64,000 bases of DNA. Origin: Kumtagia sp963820075 (GTDB lineage Bacteria > Pseudomonadota > Alphaproteobacteria > Rhizobiales > Rhizobiaceae). Each line of letters opens with the position of its first letter. Position 1 is the stretch's first letter. This document shows, piece after piece, positions 46,197 to 54,563 of this stretch. The notes under the pieces are model-generated. The model saw only the letters and a list, made by a program, of their open reading frames with translations. It had not been told where the DNA came from and ran no database searches. Location of the stretch: the NCBI GenBank assembly GCA_963820075.1, contig CAWFYS010000022.1:165262-229261 (forward strand). The letters run 5' to 3'. The position numbers and the translations under genes were made by a program.

Positions 46197-46465
46197 TAGC
46201 CCGCATTTCTCACACTGGATATGGCCTGCGTTGCTCTTTCGGCGCGGCAGAGACGTCGTCGACGGCGAAAGCGTATGGAGAAATACGGTTAAGCCGCCCG
46301 ACAACGTAGATGCCCGCCGAAAGGCAACCTATGGGGCCGGTTGAAGAAGTCGACAGGGTGTGTCGCCACGCTTGCCCGATGTCCCGCGTCGCTCGGCGCG
46401 CGGCTCCCGCCCTGTCGACTTCTTCAACCGGCGCAGGCGATATCCGGCGTGAGAAATGCGGGCTA
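46197..46465. mobile_element. Second MITE-like element with nested inverted repeats
   Basis: Outer arms 46197-46222 and 46440-46465 (26 bases, few mismatches, TAGCCCGCATTTCTCAC at the tip) flank a perfect inner pair of 23-base arms at 46336-46358 and 46410-46432 (GCCGGTTGAAGAAGTCGACA...). The 269-bp size and the two-level palindrome parallel the element at 6786-7058, but the sequences are unrelated. It occupies most of the 374-base gap between the FliO-like gene and the DUF1810 gene; no gene is seen inside. Confidence 0.6.
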
Positions 46466-46536
46466 AAGCAAAGGCCGTTAGGATGGAACCTTCCTGGGCC
46501 GGCGGTTTTGGACTAGAAAGCCTGGACGGAGTGAGC

Positions 46537-46971
46537 ATGTCAGCCGACCCCTTCAACCTGCAACGATTCACCGACGCGCAGACACCGGTGATCGCGGCTG
46601 TCTTGGCTGAACTCAGGCTGGGCCGCAAGGCCAGCCACTGGATGTGGTTCATATTCCCCCAGGTTGCCGGCCTTGGCTTCAGCGCGATGTCGCAAAAATA
46701 TGCGATCGGCTCCGCGGACGAGGCCAAGGCCTACCTCGCGCACCCGGTGCTGGGCGACCGGCTGCGCGAATGCGTTGAACTCGTGGTCGAGGTCGAGGGC
46801 GGATCGGCGGGCGAAATCTTCGGCGCGCCCGACGACATGAAATTCCACTCCTGCCTTACGCTTTTCGCGGAAACTTCCGGCGAAGAGCTCTTCCTTCGTG
46901 CTCTCGACAAATATTTCGACGGTTCGCCTGACCAGGCCACGCTGGATATTCTCTTGCAGCGGCCGCGCTGA
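46537..46971 (+). CDS. DUF1810 family protein
   Basis: A 144-residue soluble protein with FNLQRFTDAQTPVIAAVLAE, the family hallmark HWMWFIFPQVAGLGFSAMSQ, and HPVLGDRLRECVELV. The family folds as a helical bundle; it has no proven enzyme activity, though calpastatin-like and macrodomain-linked roles have been proposed for relatives. The ATG at 46537 follows a GGAG-containing site. No operon partner is evident. Confidence 0.88.
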   Translation: MSADPFNLQRFTDAQTPVIAAVLAELRLGRKASHWMWFIFPQVAGLGFSAMSQKYAIGSADEAKAYLAHPVLGDRLRECVELVVEVEGGSAGEIFGAPDDMKFHSCLTLFAETSGEELFLRALDKYFDGSPDQATLDILLQRPR

Positions 46972-47170
46972 CGGCGGGAGCAGCCTCCCCGTCCGACGGT
47001 CGCCAGGTATATCGCGGGTCGGCCACCACGGGCTGCCGGAGAGCGGATTGTCGCCGGCGCAGCGAAATTCTGGCAAACTCGGGCACTGCCGGCGGACCAG
47101 AGCCCTTCATTTCTATAAAAAATTGGTCCGCCGGCCAAGGAACGACGGAGAGGCGTCGTCCAACCTGGTG

Positions 47171-47740
47171 ATGATGGCGATGATGGCGGACAAAACCGAC
47201 GCGTCCGACACCGCATTGATCGGCCGGGCGCGCGGCGGCGACGAAGGGGCTTTCGGCCAACTGGTCGAGAGGCACTATGATTTCGTCTATCGCGTCGCCT
47301 ATCGCTGGTGCGGCCGCAAGGCGGACGCCGAGGACATCGCGCAGGACGTATGCGTCCGCCTCGGCACGGCAATTCATGCCTATCGCGGCGCCGGTGCCTT
47401 CACGACCTGGCTTTATGCCATGACGCTGAACACCGCCCGTGACATGGCGCGCAGAACCGTCCGCGAAGCGGCAAAGACGCAAGCCTACGCCGTGCATGCC
47501 CTGACCGCCGAAGGTGCCGAGCCGGCGCCCGAATCCGAGACCCAGGCCGAGACGCTGTGGGAAGCCGTGCGCCAGTTGCCCGACAGGCAGCGCGACGCGA
47601 TCCTGCTGGTTCACGGCGAGGGACTGAGCCACGCGGCGGCGGCCGACGTGATGGCGGTCTCGGAATCGACGGTCTCGTGGCACATCCACGAAGCGAAGAA
47701 ACGGCTGAAGGTGCTGGTGCGCCCGGCCGGGGAAGTGTGA
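47171..47740 (+). CDS. ECF sigma factor (sigma-70 family)
   Basis: A 189-residue extracytoplasmic-function sigma factor. Region 2 is HYDFVYRVAYRWCGRKADAE plus DIAQDVCVRL, and region 4 is LPDRQRDAILLVHGEGLSHA followed by VSESTVSWHIHEAKKRLKV. Four in-frame ATG codons (47171, 47174, 47180, 47183) crowd the start; all are within four residues of one another. It is separated by two bases from the membrane VWA-protein gene, which is in the usual place of an anti-sigma factor. Confidence 0.9.
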   Translation: MMAMMADKTDASDTALIGRARGGDEGAFGQLVERHYDFVYRVAYRWCGRKADAEDIAQDVCVRLGTAIHAYRGAGAFTTWLYAMTLNTARDMARRTVREAAKTQAYAVHALTAEGAEPAPESETQAETLWEAVRQLPDRQRDAILLVHGEGLSHAAAADVMAVSESTVSWHIHEAKKRLKVLVRPAGEV

Positions 47741-47742
47741 CC

Positions 47743-49821
47743 ATGATCGACGACAATGAATTGAACATGCTGCGCGGCATTTCCGCGCCAAAACCCGATG
47801 CCGACGCGAAGGCGAGTGCGCTGCGCGCAGCCACCGCCGCATACCGCGCGGGTCTTGCTGAAAAAACTTCATACGCCACCCAAGGAACGGCAAGACCGCG
47901 ACGTCTCACCGGCAGAGCAATGAAGCTTTGGAGCGGGATGATGCAAAAGAGACTTTATGCAACGCCGGCACTGGCGACCCTCGTTGCCCTGCCCTTGGCA
48001 GGATACACGACCTATTACCTGCTGCGGGACAGTGTGCCGTTTGCCTTCAACCCTGGTGAGGAGGCCGACACTACGCCGCGCCAACGGGAGGTGGCGCCGC
48101 CTCAGGCGGCCGGGGCCGGGCAGCAGGTGGATTCCCGCGATGGGCTCGCCGACCTGTCGCCGTCCGAACCGGCCAGGCCGGAAGCGCCCGCCGCGAACCT
48201 GGCACCGGCCGCGCGCGCCCCCGCGCCTGCCCCGAAAGTCGAGATGGGTCCCGAAATCGCCGGCGTCGAATCCACAGCCCCCGCGCCGATGGCGAAGGCA
48301 GTCCCGGAAGCGGCCGTCCGCTCGCTTTCGAGGCAAAGGGCTCCCGCGACGGCAATGCCGCCGGCCGACACTCCGCCGGTCCCGCAAGAGAATCGTGACC
48401 GCATCGCGACCTTCGACACCAATCCGGTGCGCTCGACGCAGGAGAACCCCGTCTCGACCTTCTCCATCGATGTCGACACCGCCTCATATTCCTTCGTGCG
48501 CCGCTCGCTGAGGGAAGGCACGCTGCCGCGGGCCGATACGGTACGAGTCGAGGAGATGATCAACTACTTCCCTTACGACTGGAGAGGACCCGACAGCGCC
48601 GCAACGCCGTTCAACACGACCGTCAGCGTCATGCCCACGCCTTGGAACGAGCATACGAAGCTCATGCATGTCGCCATCAAGGGCTACGACGTGAAGCCTG
48701 CCGAAAAGCCGAAGGCGAATCTCGTCTTCCTGCTCGACGTGTCCGGCTCGATGAACGAACCCGACAAGCTTCCGCTGCTGCGGTCGGCGTTCCGGCTTCT
48801 GGTCGGTTCGCTGGCACCCGACGATTCCGTATCGATCGTTGCGTATGCGGGCGAGGCCGGCACGGTTCTGGAACCGACCAGGGTTTCGGAGCGCGACAAG
48901 ATCCTCCAGGCCATTGATACGCTGAATCCGGGCGGCTCCACAGCCGGCGAGGCGGGCATTCGCGAGGCGTATCGGCTTGCGGAGAAATCCTTCGTCAAGG
49001 GCGGCGTCAACCGGGTCATGCTGGCAACGGATGGAGATTTCAATGTCGGCCAGACCGATGACGAGGACTTGAAGCGCATCATCGAGAAGAACCGCCAAAG
49101 CGGCGTGTTCCTTTCAGTATTCGGCTTCGGCCGAGGCAATCTGAACGACCAGGTGATGCAGGCGCTTGCCCAGAACGGCAATGGTACGGCGGCCTATATC
49201 GACACGCTGGCAGAGGCCGAGAAGGTGCTGGTGCAGGATGCTTCCTCGACCATTTTCCCGATCGCCAAGGATGTGAAAATCCAGGTCGAATTCAATCCCC
49301 TGAAGGTCTCGGAGTACCGGCTCATCGGCTACGAGACCCGCGCGCTGCAGCGCGAGGATTTCAACAATGATCGCGTCGATGCCGGCGAGATCGGCTCCGG
49401 CCATTCCGTGACGGCGATCTATGAGATCACGCCCAAGGGCAGCCCGGCGACGGTGATGGACGACCTGCGCTACGGCCAGGCGGCCACCGGCAATGGCGGC
49501 GTATCGAACGCGGGTGAATATGCCTTCGTGAAAATCCGCTACAAGGCACCGGACGGCGACGTCTCCAAGCTGATCACCACGCCGGTGACGGCAGCCAGCG
49601 ACATAGCGTCCCTTGACGCGGCGACCATCGACCAGCGCTTTTCGATCGCCGTGGCCGCTTTTGGACAGAAACTCCGGAATACCGACCAGACGGCCGATTT
49701 CGGCTACGACAGGATTATGGAGATCGCCGGCGCCGCGCGCGGCGCCGATCCTTACGGTTACAGATCGGAGTTCCTGTCGCTCGTGCGCCTGGCCTCCGCG
49801 CTTGAGGGCGGAAAGCCCTGA
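47743..49821 (+). CDS. Membrane-anchored VWA-domain protein (YfbK-like), putative anti-sigma partner
   Basis: A 692-residue protein. Residues 1-75 are cytoplasmic and resemble a short anti-sigma segment (DDNELNMLRGISAPKPDADA). A single span lies at about 76-95 (LATLVALPLAGYTTYYLL). A long Pro/Ala-rich periplasmic linker leads to a VWA N-terminal domain (NPVSTFSIDVDTASYSFVRR) and a VWA domain with the MIDAS motif FLLDVSGSMN (Asp332), then a DUF3520-type C-terminus. The coupling to an ECF sigma gene, with two bases between, suggests signal transduction across the membrane. The anti-sigma role is inferred from order and topology only. Confidence 0.86.
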   Translation: MIDDNELNMLRGISAPKPDADAKASALRAATAAYRAGLAEKTSYATQGTARPRRLTGRAMKLWSGMMQKRLYATPALATLVALPLAGYTTYYLLRDSVPFAFNPGEEADTTPRQREVAPPQAAGAGQQVDSRDGLADLSPSEPARPEAPAANLAPAARAPAPAPKVEMGPEIAGVESTAPAPMAKAVPEAAVRSLSRQRAPATAMPPADTPPVPQENRDRIATFDTNPVRSTQENPVSTFSIDVDTASYSFVRRSLREGTLPRADTVRVEEMINYFPYDWRGPDSAATPFNTTVSVMPTPWNEHTKLMHVAIKGYDVKPAEKPKANLVFLLDVSGSMNEPDKLPLLRSAFRLLVGSLAPDDSVSIVAYAGEAGTVLEPTRVSERDKILQAIDTLNPGGSTAGEAGIREAYRLAEKSFVKGGVNRVMLATDGDFNVGQTDDEDLKRIIEKNRQSGVFLSVFGFGRGNLNDQVMQALAQNGNGTAAYIDTLAEAEKVLVQDASSTIFPIAKDVKIQVEFNPLKVSEYRLIGYETRALQREDFNNDRVDAGEIGSGHSVTAIYEITPKGSPATVMDDLRYGQAATGNGGVSNAGEYAFVKIRYKAPDGDVSKLITTPVTAASDIASLDAATIDQRFSIAVAAFGQKLRNTDQTADFGYDRIMEIAGAARGADPYGYRSEFLSLVRLASALEGGKP

Positions 49822-49852
49822 TCAGGTTCCGAATAGGTGGGCGGCGAGGGCG

Positions 49853-49881
49853 GGCCGGCGGGATGCGCATTCCCGCCGGCC
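49853..49881 (+). terminator. Strong hairpin after the VWA-protein gene
   Basis: GGCCGGCGGGA, a seven-base loop, then TCCCGCCGGCC form a perfect 11-bp GC stem starting 31 bases after the stop codon. Only a short TT follows, so it is a non-canonical terminator candidate. Confidence 0.5.
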
Positions 49882-49945
49882 GTTCCGTATCGCCAAGTAC
49901 GGGTTTTGGCGAATCGCAGGTTCTGGCGGATATCGCACTTGCAAA

Positions 49946-49990
49946 AGATATATCTTTCGATAGATATTACGCATGAACGATATATCTAGA
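49946..49990. promoter_or_regulatory. PadR operator cluster
   Basis: AT-rich palindromes stand out in GC-rich surroundings just before the padR gene. AGATATATCT is self-complementary at 49946-49955, ATATCT-N6-AGATAT spans 49950-49967, and GATATATCTAGA lies at 49979-49990. They are 17-60 bases upstream of the ATG, where an autorepressor of the PadR family would bind. Confidence 0.65.
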
Positions 49991-50006
49991 GAAAGGGCGA
50001 TTTAGC

Positions 50007-50591
50007 ATGTTTCATCGCATTCACCCATCCCGCGAACACTGCGGAACCTGGATGTCGGCGGGCGAGGGCAGCCGCTTCGGCGGCAAGGAGGGCCGAGGCG
50101 GCCCGTTTGGGCGCCATCGCGGCGGTCCCTTCGGCGGGCGCGGGCCGCGCATGTTCGACCCCGGGGCATTGCGCCTGGTCGTTCTCGGCCTGATCGCCGA
50201 GGAGCCGCGCCACGGCTACGACATCATCAAGGCGCTGGAGGCCAGGTTTCAGGGCGCCTACAGCCCGAGCCCCGGCGCGATCTACCCGATGCTGCAGATG
50301 CTGGAGGAGGCCGATCTCGTTGCCTCGCAGGCCAACGGCAACAAGCGCCTCTATTCGATTACCGAGGACGGTAGGACCTATCTCGCCGAGCACGCAGCCG
50401 AACTGGCGCGCATCAACGCGCAGATCGACGCGGCGTCCAACGAGGCCGGCGAAGCCTCGCTTGGGAACGAGATGCGGGCCTTGCGCTGGACGCTTTTCGG
50501 CATGGTTCGGCGCGGTTCACTGTCGGCGGAGCAGGCCGGAAAGGCGCGCGAGATACTTCGCCGGGCGCGACGCGATCTGGAAAATCTGTAG
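50007..50591 (+). CDS. PadR family transcriptional regulator
   Basis: A 194-residue regulator. The N-terminal ~48 residues are unusual: MFHRIHPSREHCGTW followed by a glycine/arginine-rich stretch (GGKEGRGGPFGRHRGGPFGG). The winged helix follows (LRLVVLGLIAEEPRHGYDII, SPGAIYPMLQMLEEADLV, GNKRLYSITEDGRTYL), then a dimerising C-terminal helix pair. The His/Cys and Gly-rich tail occurs in PadR proteins of the YqjI type, which sense metals such as nickel or iron, so metal sensing is a possibility. Likely autoregulated through the palindromes upstream. Confidence 0.9.
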   Translation: MFHRIHPSREHCGTWMSAGEGSRFGGKEGRGGPFGRHRGGPFGGRGPRMFDPGALRLVVLGLIAEEPRHGYDIIKALEARFQGAYSPSPGAIYPMLQMLEEADLVASQANGNKRLYSITEDGRTYLAEHAAELARINAQIDAASNEAGEASLGNEMRALRWTLFGMVRRGSLSAEQAGKAREILRRARRDLENL

Positions 50592-50668
50592 CCGGTCGCG
50601 CCGGGCTACGGCTCCCTGGCGAAGAAAGCGGGGATGCAGCCCGGCGAGCAAAAAAACTTCGCGAAAAA

Positions 50669-51703
50669 TCAGGCGCGGCCGCGCCGCCGTTCGCGGCGGC
50701 CTTCGCCGGCTTGGCCAGCGCCGCTCTGGTCGGCGGTCTTGTTGCGCAGCGGGCCGATGCGCTCGACAATCTCGGCGACGGTCGGGCGGCCAACGCGCGT
50801 ATGCGTATCCAGCGCCTTACGCATCGCCGCAAGATGGGCGAAGGACGTTCCGCAGCAGCCTCCGACGATTTTTGCACCGGCGTCGACCGCCAGCCGGACA
50901 TAGTCCGCCATCAGTTCCGGCGTGCCGGAATAGTGGATCTCCGTGCCGCGAAATTCCGGAATGCCGCAATTGCCCTTGACGATGATCGTCGCATCCGGCC
51001 TGGCCTCGCTCATGTCGAGCAGCGACGCCAGTATGTCGGAGGCGCCGACGCCACAATTGGCGCCGACCGCGACGGCCGCTTCGGCGAGACCATCGGCCAC
51101 GCCATGGACATGGTTGGGGGGCAGGCCCATCATCGAGCGGCCGGCCGTATCGAAAGAGAATGTATAGGTGTAGGGCAGGCCGACCTCGATGGCGGCTTGC
51201 GCCGCGGCGCGTGCCTCTTGCGGCGCCGACATGGTTTCGATCCAGGCGATTTCGGCCCCGCCCGCCTTCAGCCCCTCGATCTGTTCCTTGAAGGCGGCGA
51301 CCGCATCCCCGTAGGTCAAGGCGCCCAGCGGCTGCAGCAATTCTCCGGTCGGGCCGACCGAGCCGGCAACGATAACCTTGCGCCCGGCCTTTTCGGCAAC
51401 CGAGCGCGCGATCTCGGCGGCCTTCCTGTTGAGCTCGAAAACACGGTCCTGCGCATCATGCAGCTTCAGCCGGTGGCGCGTGCCGCCGAAGGAGTTGGTA
51501 AGGATGATGTCGGCGCCGGCATCGACGAAATTCTGGTGCAGCGCCTCGATCTTCTCCGGCGCGGTCTCGTTCCACAATTCCGGCGCTTCCCCGGCGGCCA
51601 GCCCCATGCCGAACAGGTTGGTGCCAGTTGCGCCGTCGGCAAGCAGAACGCCTTTTTCGGCAAGAAGCGCGTCAATAGGATTGGTCGGAACCAGACTGGT
51701 CAT
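50669..51703 (-). CDS. bmt: Betaine-homocysteine S-methyltransferase
   Basis: A 344-residue zinc-dependent methyltransferase making methionine from homocysteine and, probably, glycine betaine. The N-terminal LADGATGTNLFGMGL, the DIILTNSFGGTRHRL strand, the zinc ligands in GANCGVGAS and the GGCCGTS pair are all present. The C-terminus has a short basic tail (GEGRRERRRGRA). The family is common in Rhizobiales, where betaine serves as a methyl donor. A long AT-rich palindrome just upstream (51736-51759) suggests control by an S-adenosylhomocysteine-responsive ArsR-type repressor. Confidence 0.88.
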   Translation of the reverse strand: MTSLVPTNPIDALLAEKGVLLADGATGTNLFGMGLAAGEAPELWNETAPEKIEALHQNFVDAGADIILTNSFGGTRHRLKLHDAQDRVFELNRKAAEIARSVAEKAGRKVIVAGSVGPTGELLQPLGALTYGDAVAAFKEQIEGLKAGGAEIAWIETMSAPQEARAAAQAAIEVGLPYTYTFSFDTAGRSMMGLPPNHVHGVADGLAEAAVAVGANCGVGASDILASLLDMSEARPDATIIVKGNCGIPEFRGTEIHYSGTPELMADYVRLAVDAGAKIVGGCCGTSFAHLAAMRKALDTHTRVGRPTVAEIVERIGPLRNKTADQSGAGQAGEGRRERRRGRA

Positions 51704-51735
51704 CGGGAATGCCTTACAAGCAGGGAATTGGATAA

Positions 51736-51759
51736 AGACATAAAGAAGTCTTTATGTCT
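51736..51759. promoter_or_regulatory. SahR-like operator upstream of bmt
   Basis: AGACATAAAGA, two bases, TCTTTATGTCT form a perfect 11-bp inverted repeat 33 bases before the bmt start. The core ATAAAGA-N2-TCTTTAT agrees with the site I recall for SahR, an ArsR-family repressor of methionine-cycle genes in proteobacteria. Confidence 0.65.
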
Positions 51760-51779
51760 CGTCAACACTGATCGTCTTG

Positions 51780-52622
51780 TCAGAAACGCACATTGGCGAG
51801 TTCGGCAGCGAAGCCGGACGCCTCATGCGGGTTGATTTCCGCGCTGCGGATCAGATTGTCGAAATGCCGGGTCAGCCTCTGGACCGCCGAAGTGGCGTTG
51901 AGCACGAGATACATGTCGCCGGCATAGACGGCGGCCCTGTAGGGGCCGAAGATGGTGTAGGGCACCGAGTAGCGCATGCGGCCATCGTAAAGAAACAGGC
52001 GCAGCGCCGGATAGAGATCGTCGAGCAGCCGTGACATGTGCTCAAGCTGCTCGCGCCGGTTCTGTTCGCTAAAGCCCGACCAAACGCCCAGGCCGCGGGC
52101 GAAAATTTCGAGCGTGTGGCGCGGCATGCAGACTTCCATGTCGGTTTCCGGACGCCGGTTGTAGTTGATGCGATATTGCGTTTCGTCGGCCTGCGCGTCG
52201 CGGCTGCGATTGGTGATCTCGGATTCGTAGTCGATCAAAGCTTCGGTGCGCAGCAGGTCCGGAATGCCGGCAGGCACATAGCGTATCTTCATGCCCGCCG
52301 CTTCAGCGTGCCATTTTGCCAGCAGGGTTCGGTCGAAGCCGCCAGGTGTTTCCTCGATTTCCAGACTTTCGTGAATTTCGCCGGTCAGCCCTTCGTCCTG
52401 CGACAGGCCCATCAGCCAGTCGAGCGAAACCTTGTGTTCCGCCGCAATCGTCAGCAGCGTTTCGGCGCGCGGCAGGCGCGTCGAGGACTCAGACAGCATC
52501 TGCGACAGAGCGGAGCGGTCGATGCCGATCGAGGCGGCGAAAGCCGACTGATTCCCGGCCGACCGCTGAAGCAGGATGCGCAGCCGCTCTCGAAACAGGC
52601 TTGAAAGATCGCGCTTGTCCAC
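51780..52622 (-). CDS. XRE-family HTH transcriptional regulator
   Basis: A 280-residue regulator. The helix-turn-helix spans about residues 5-65 (FRERLRILLQRSAGNQSAFA, then IGIDRSALSQMLSESSTRLP). The long C-terminal part (YNRRPETDMEVCMPRHTLEI, LFLYDGRMRYSVPYTIFGPY) is probably a ligand-sensing domain of unknown type. The start is set at the GTG at 52622 (VDKRDLSSLF), as in relatives; an in-frame ATG 33 bases upstream gives an untypical N-terminus. It is divergent from a fatty-acid desaturase gene, which it may control. Confidence 0.85.
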   Translation of the reverse strand: MDKRDLSSLFRERLRILLQRSAGNQSAFAASIGIDRSALSQMLSESSTRLPRAETLLTIAAEHKVSLDWLMGLSQDEGLTGEIHESLEIEETPGGFDRTLLAKWHAEAAGMKIRYVPAGIPDLLRTEALIDYESEITNRSRDAQADETQYRINYNRRPETDMEVCMPRHTLEIFARGLGVWSGFSEQNRREQLEHMSRLLDDLYPALRLFLYDGRMRYSVPYTIFGPYRAAVYAGDMYLVLNATSAVQRLTRHFDNLIRSAEINPHEASGFAAELANVRF

Positions 52623-52843
52623 GTGGCCGTCACCTTCGAAAAAAGATACCCCCAACCTGGCTGCGAATGCCGGATGCTGGTTTCTGAATCCAGGCGTTGT
52701 TCACTATCCATAACATTTGCAGCCCAATATGCGCAATCACAACACTTTCTGCGCATTCTCGCATTGTGTGCCGCTCACTCTCCTGACACCATCCTGTCAG
52801 GAATCACTTGGGGTTCCGCGGCTTGGGGGCAGCGGTCGACATA

Positions 52844-53857
52844 ATGGGTGCAGGCAGACGCAGCAAAGGACGGGGCAGGCGGCAACGTGTCGAGTGGCCG
52901 ACCGTCCTGCTGATCGTTGCAACTTACGGCCTTTGGGCGGTGCTTTGCGGCTTCGGCTGGCCGGCCTATCCGGCGGCCACGATCGTCGCGCTCGGCTTTG
53001 TGCTGGCGCTGAAATCCTCGCTCATGCACGAGGTCTCGCACGGGCATCCGACCCGGATCGGCTGGTTGAACGAGTTGCTGGTGGGGCTGCCGATCGGACT
53101 GGTCTACCCGTTCCGGCGGTTCCGGGCGCTGCATCTCAGGCATCACGCCGACGAGAACCTGACCGACCCGTTTGACGATCCGGAATCCTATTACCGGGCG
53201 CTGTGGCAGCATCGCGACCTGCCGGCCGCCCTCAAATTCCTGCTGCACCTGAACAACACCATGGTGGGCCGTTTCGTCATCGGCCCGCTGCTCGGTACGC
53301 CGGGATTCCTGCTTTCCGAGGCCAGGCTTATCGCTGCTGGGGACCGTTCGGTGCGCAAGGCGTGGCTGCTGCACGCGGCGGGTCTCGTCATCATCGTGCC
53401 CATCGTCCTGTTCGGCTTCGGCATGCCCGTCTGGGCCTATCTGCTCGCCGTATGGCTCGGCCAATCGCTGATTTCGGTGCGCACCTTCGCCGAGCATCAA
53501 TGGTCGGAGCGGCCGGACGGGCGCACGATCATTGTCGAACGTTCGCCTTTCGCCTTCCTTTTCCTCAACAATAATTTGCACCTCGTCCACCACAAGAATC
53601 CGACGATCGCCTGGTATGAGCTGCCGGCCATGTTCAGGGCGAGGCGCGAGGAATGGCTGACGATGAATCGCGGCTATGTTTTTCCAAGCTATTTCGCGCT
53701 GCTGAAGACCTATGCCTTCAAGCCCAAGGAGCCGGTGGTCCACCCCGCTCTGCGCCGGGTTCCCGATGCGGCGCGCGCCTTCCGGCCGCGTGTCCGGGGC
53801 CATTCGCTGAACGGGCTCGGCTCGGTGCCGGTGCCAGCCGAACCGTCGAAGGAATAG
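52844..53857 (+). CDS. Membrane fatty-acid desaturase
   Basis: A 337-residue membrane di-iron enzyme. The three histidine boxes are present: HEVSHGHP, LHLRHHADEN and HLVHHKNP. About four spans surround them, e.g. GWPAYPAATIVALGFVLALK and AGLVIIVPIVLFGFGMPVWA. It should introduce a double bond into an acyl chain or act on a related lipid substrate. An alternative TTG start at 52808 is possible; the ATG at 52844 gives a basic N-terminus (MGAGRRSKGRGRRQ). Divergent from the XRE regulator gene. Confidence 0.89.
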   Translation: MGAGRRSKGRGRRQRVEWPTVLLIVATYGLWAVLCGFGWPAYPAATIVALGFVLALKSSLMHEVSHGHPTRIGWLNELLVGLPIGLVYPFRRFRALHLRHHADENLTDPFDDPESYYRALWQHRDLPAALKFLLHLNNTMVGRFVIGPLLGTPGFLLSEARLIAAGDRSVRKAWLLHAAGLVIIVPIVLFGFGMPVWAYLLAVWLGQSLISVRTFAEHQWSERPDGRTIIVERSPFAFLFLNNNLHLVHHKNPTIAWYELPAMFRARREEWLTMNRGYVFPSYFALLKTYAFKPKEPVVHPALRRVPDAARAFRPRVRGHSLNGLGSVPVPAEPSKE

Positions 53858-53902
53858 CGCGCCGCGCTTGCTTCCGATGGCCGCTTCGCCCAAGCTTTTC
53901 GC

Positions 53903-53944
53903 ATGAGCGACTTCTTCGCCGCGCTGCCGATGTATGACTGGCCA
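53903..53944 (+). pseudogene. 5' fragment of a PhnD-like substrate-binding protein gene
   Basis: The frame from 53903 reads MSDFFAALPMYDWP and then loses sense. That start closely resembles the N-terminus of phosphate/phosphonate (PhnD-type) binding proteins of Rhizobiales, where LPMYDxPE is conserved. The gene is cut after 14 codons by the foreign segment that follows, beginning near 53945. The identification rests on a short motif. Confidence 0.4.
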
Positions 53945-53959
53945 CATGAAGACGAGAAA

Positions 53960-53980
53960 CCCCGCAAATGCGGGGTTTTT
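53960..53980 (+). terminator. Rho-independent terminator
   Basis: CCCCGC, a four-base loop AAAT, GCGGGG and a run of five T form a canonical terminator. The A-rich left flank gives weaker function in the other direction. It lies about 100 bases after the desaturase gene, right inside the left edge of the foreign segment. Confidence 0.8.
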
Positions 53981-54026
53981 CGATCTCCAGATGTGGCCTT
54001 GTCGTACTTTTTTCGTACCTGTCTTT

Positions 54027-54197
54027 TCAGTACTTCGCCCCGGTTAGCTGCTCGTATTCCTTCCTGGCGGCGGAGATATTCCGGTCGATCCATTTGGCGA
54101 GGTCCACAATGGCGACGCCCTTGGCCGTTTTTTGGCTGTTTGGGTCGGCGCGGAAAACCGGAATATCAATCTCGCCGCTCGCTAGTTTCTGAAACCA
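54027..54197 (-). pseudogene. Fragment resembling the pyocin activator PrtN family
   Basis: On the reverse strand about 57 codons read WFQKLASGEIDIPVFRADPN, then SQKTAKGVAIVDLAKWIDRN and a helix KEYEQLTGAKY before a TGA at 54027. The pattern (K-x-x-x-GEI-x-x-P, SQK-x-AKGV, DLA-x-x-ID) matches the C-terminal two thirds of PrtN-type phage or pyocin activators. No start codon or N-terminal part is found upstream in this frame, so I regard it as a remnant. Confidence 0.45.
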
Positions 54198-54271
54198 AGC
54201 GCGGCCAGCGCGACAACCATCGCCCCGAACACGCCAATTACGCCGAGAACCGACGCTAGAAAGTCTCTCAT
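54182..54271 (-). CDS. Possible 29-residue hydrophobic peptide
   Basis: An ATG at 54271 opens MRDFLASVLGVIGVFGAMVV, then ALAALGFRN and a stop. Nearly the whole product is one membrane helix. A weak GCGGGAAA lies upstream. It overlaps the 5' end of the PrtN-like fragment in another frame. A small phage membrane peptide is possible; chance is equally likely. Confidence 0.3.
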   Translation of the reverse strand: MRDFLASVLGVIGVFGAMVVALAALGFRN

Positions 54272-54563
54272 GATTTTCCCGCTACCCTCAGCAAGGATCG
54301 TTCAAATCCGGGACTAAGGCAAGCGCTTGTCATCTGGCTTGGAAGCCTACAGGGTTGATGGACGAAGTGTCACTTGATCGTACAGCCCATTTTGTTGATT
54401 GCGCAAAATCAGCAACTTTTGATTGTAGAAAGCCTCCAGCGCTCCTGTGAATCACAACTTAGAGAATATATTGAGTTGGCACAGTTTCTGAGTATGCTTT
54501 CTAGCTAAAGTAGAAATTTCGCAATATGAGAATTGTGGCCTCGACTCTTCGGAGGTGCCGGGA

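Noticed and set aside
53880..54000. A tRNA gene as integration target at the left edge of the foreign patch
   Set aside because: No cloverleaf or CCA end could be drawn; the only structure is a simple terminator hairpin.
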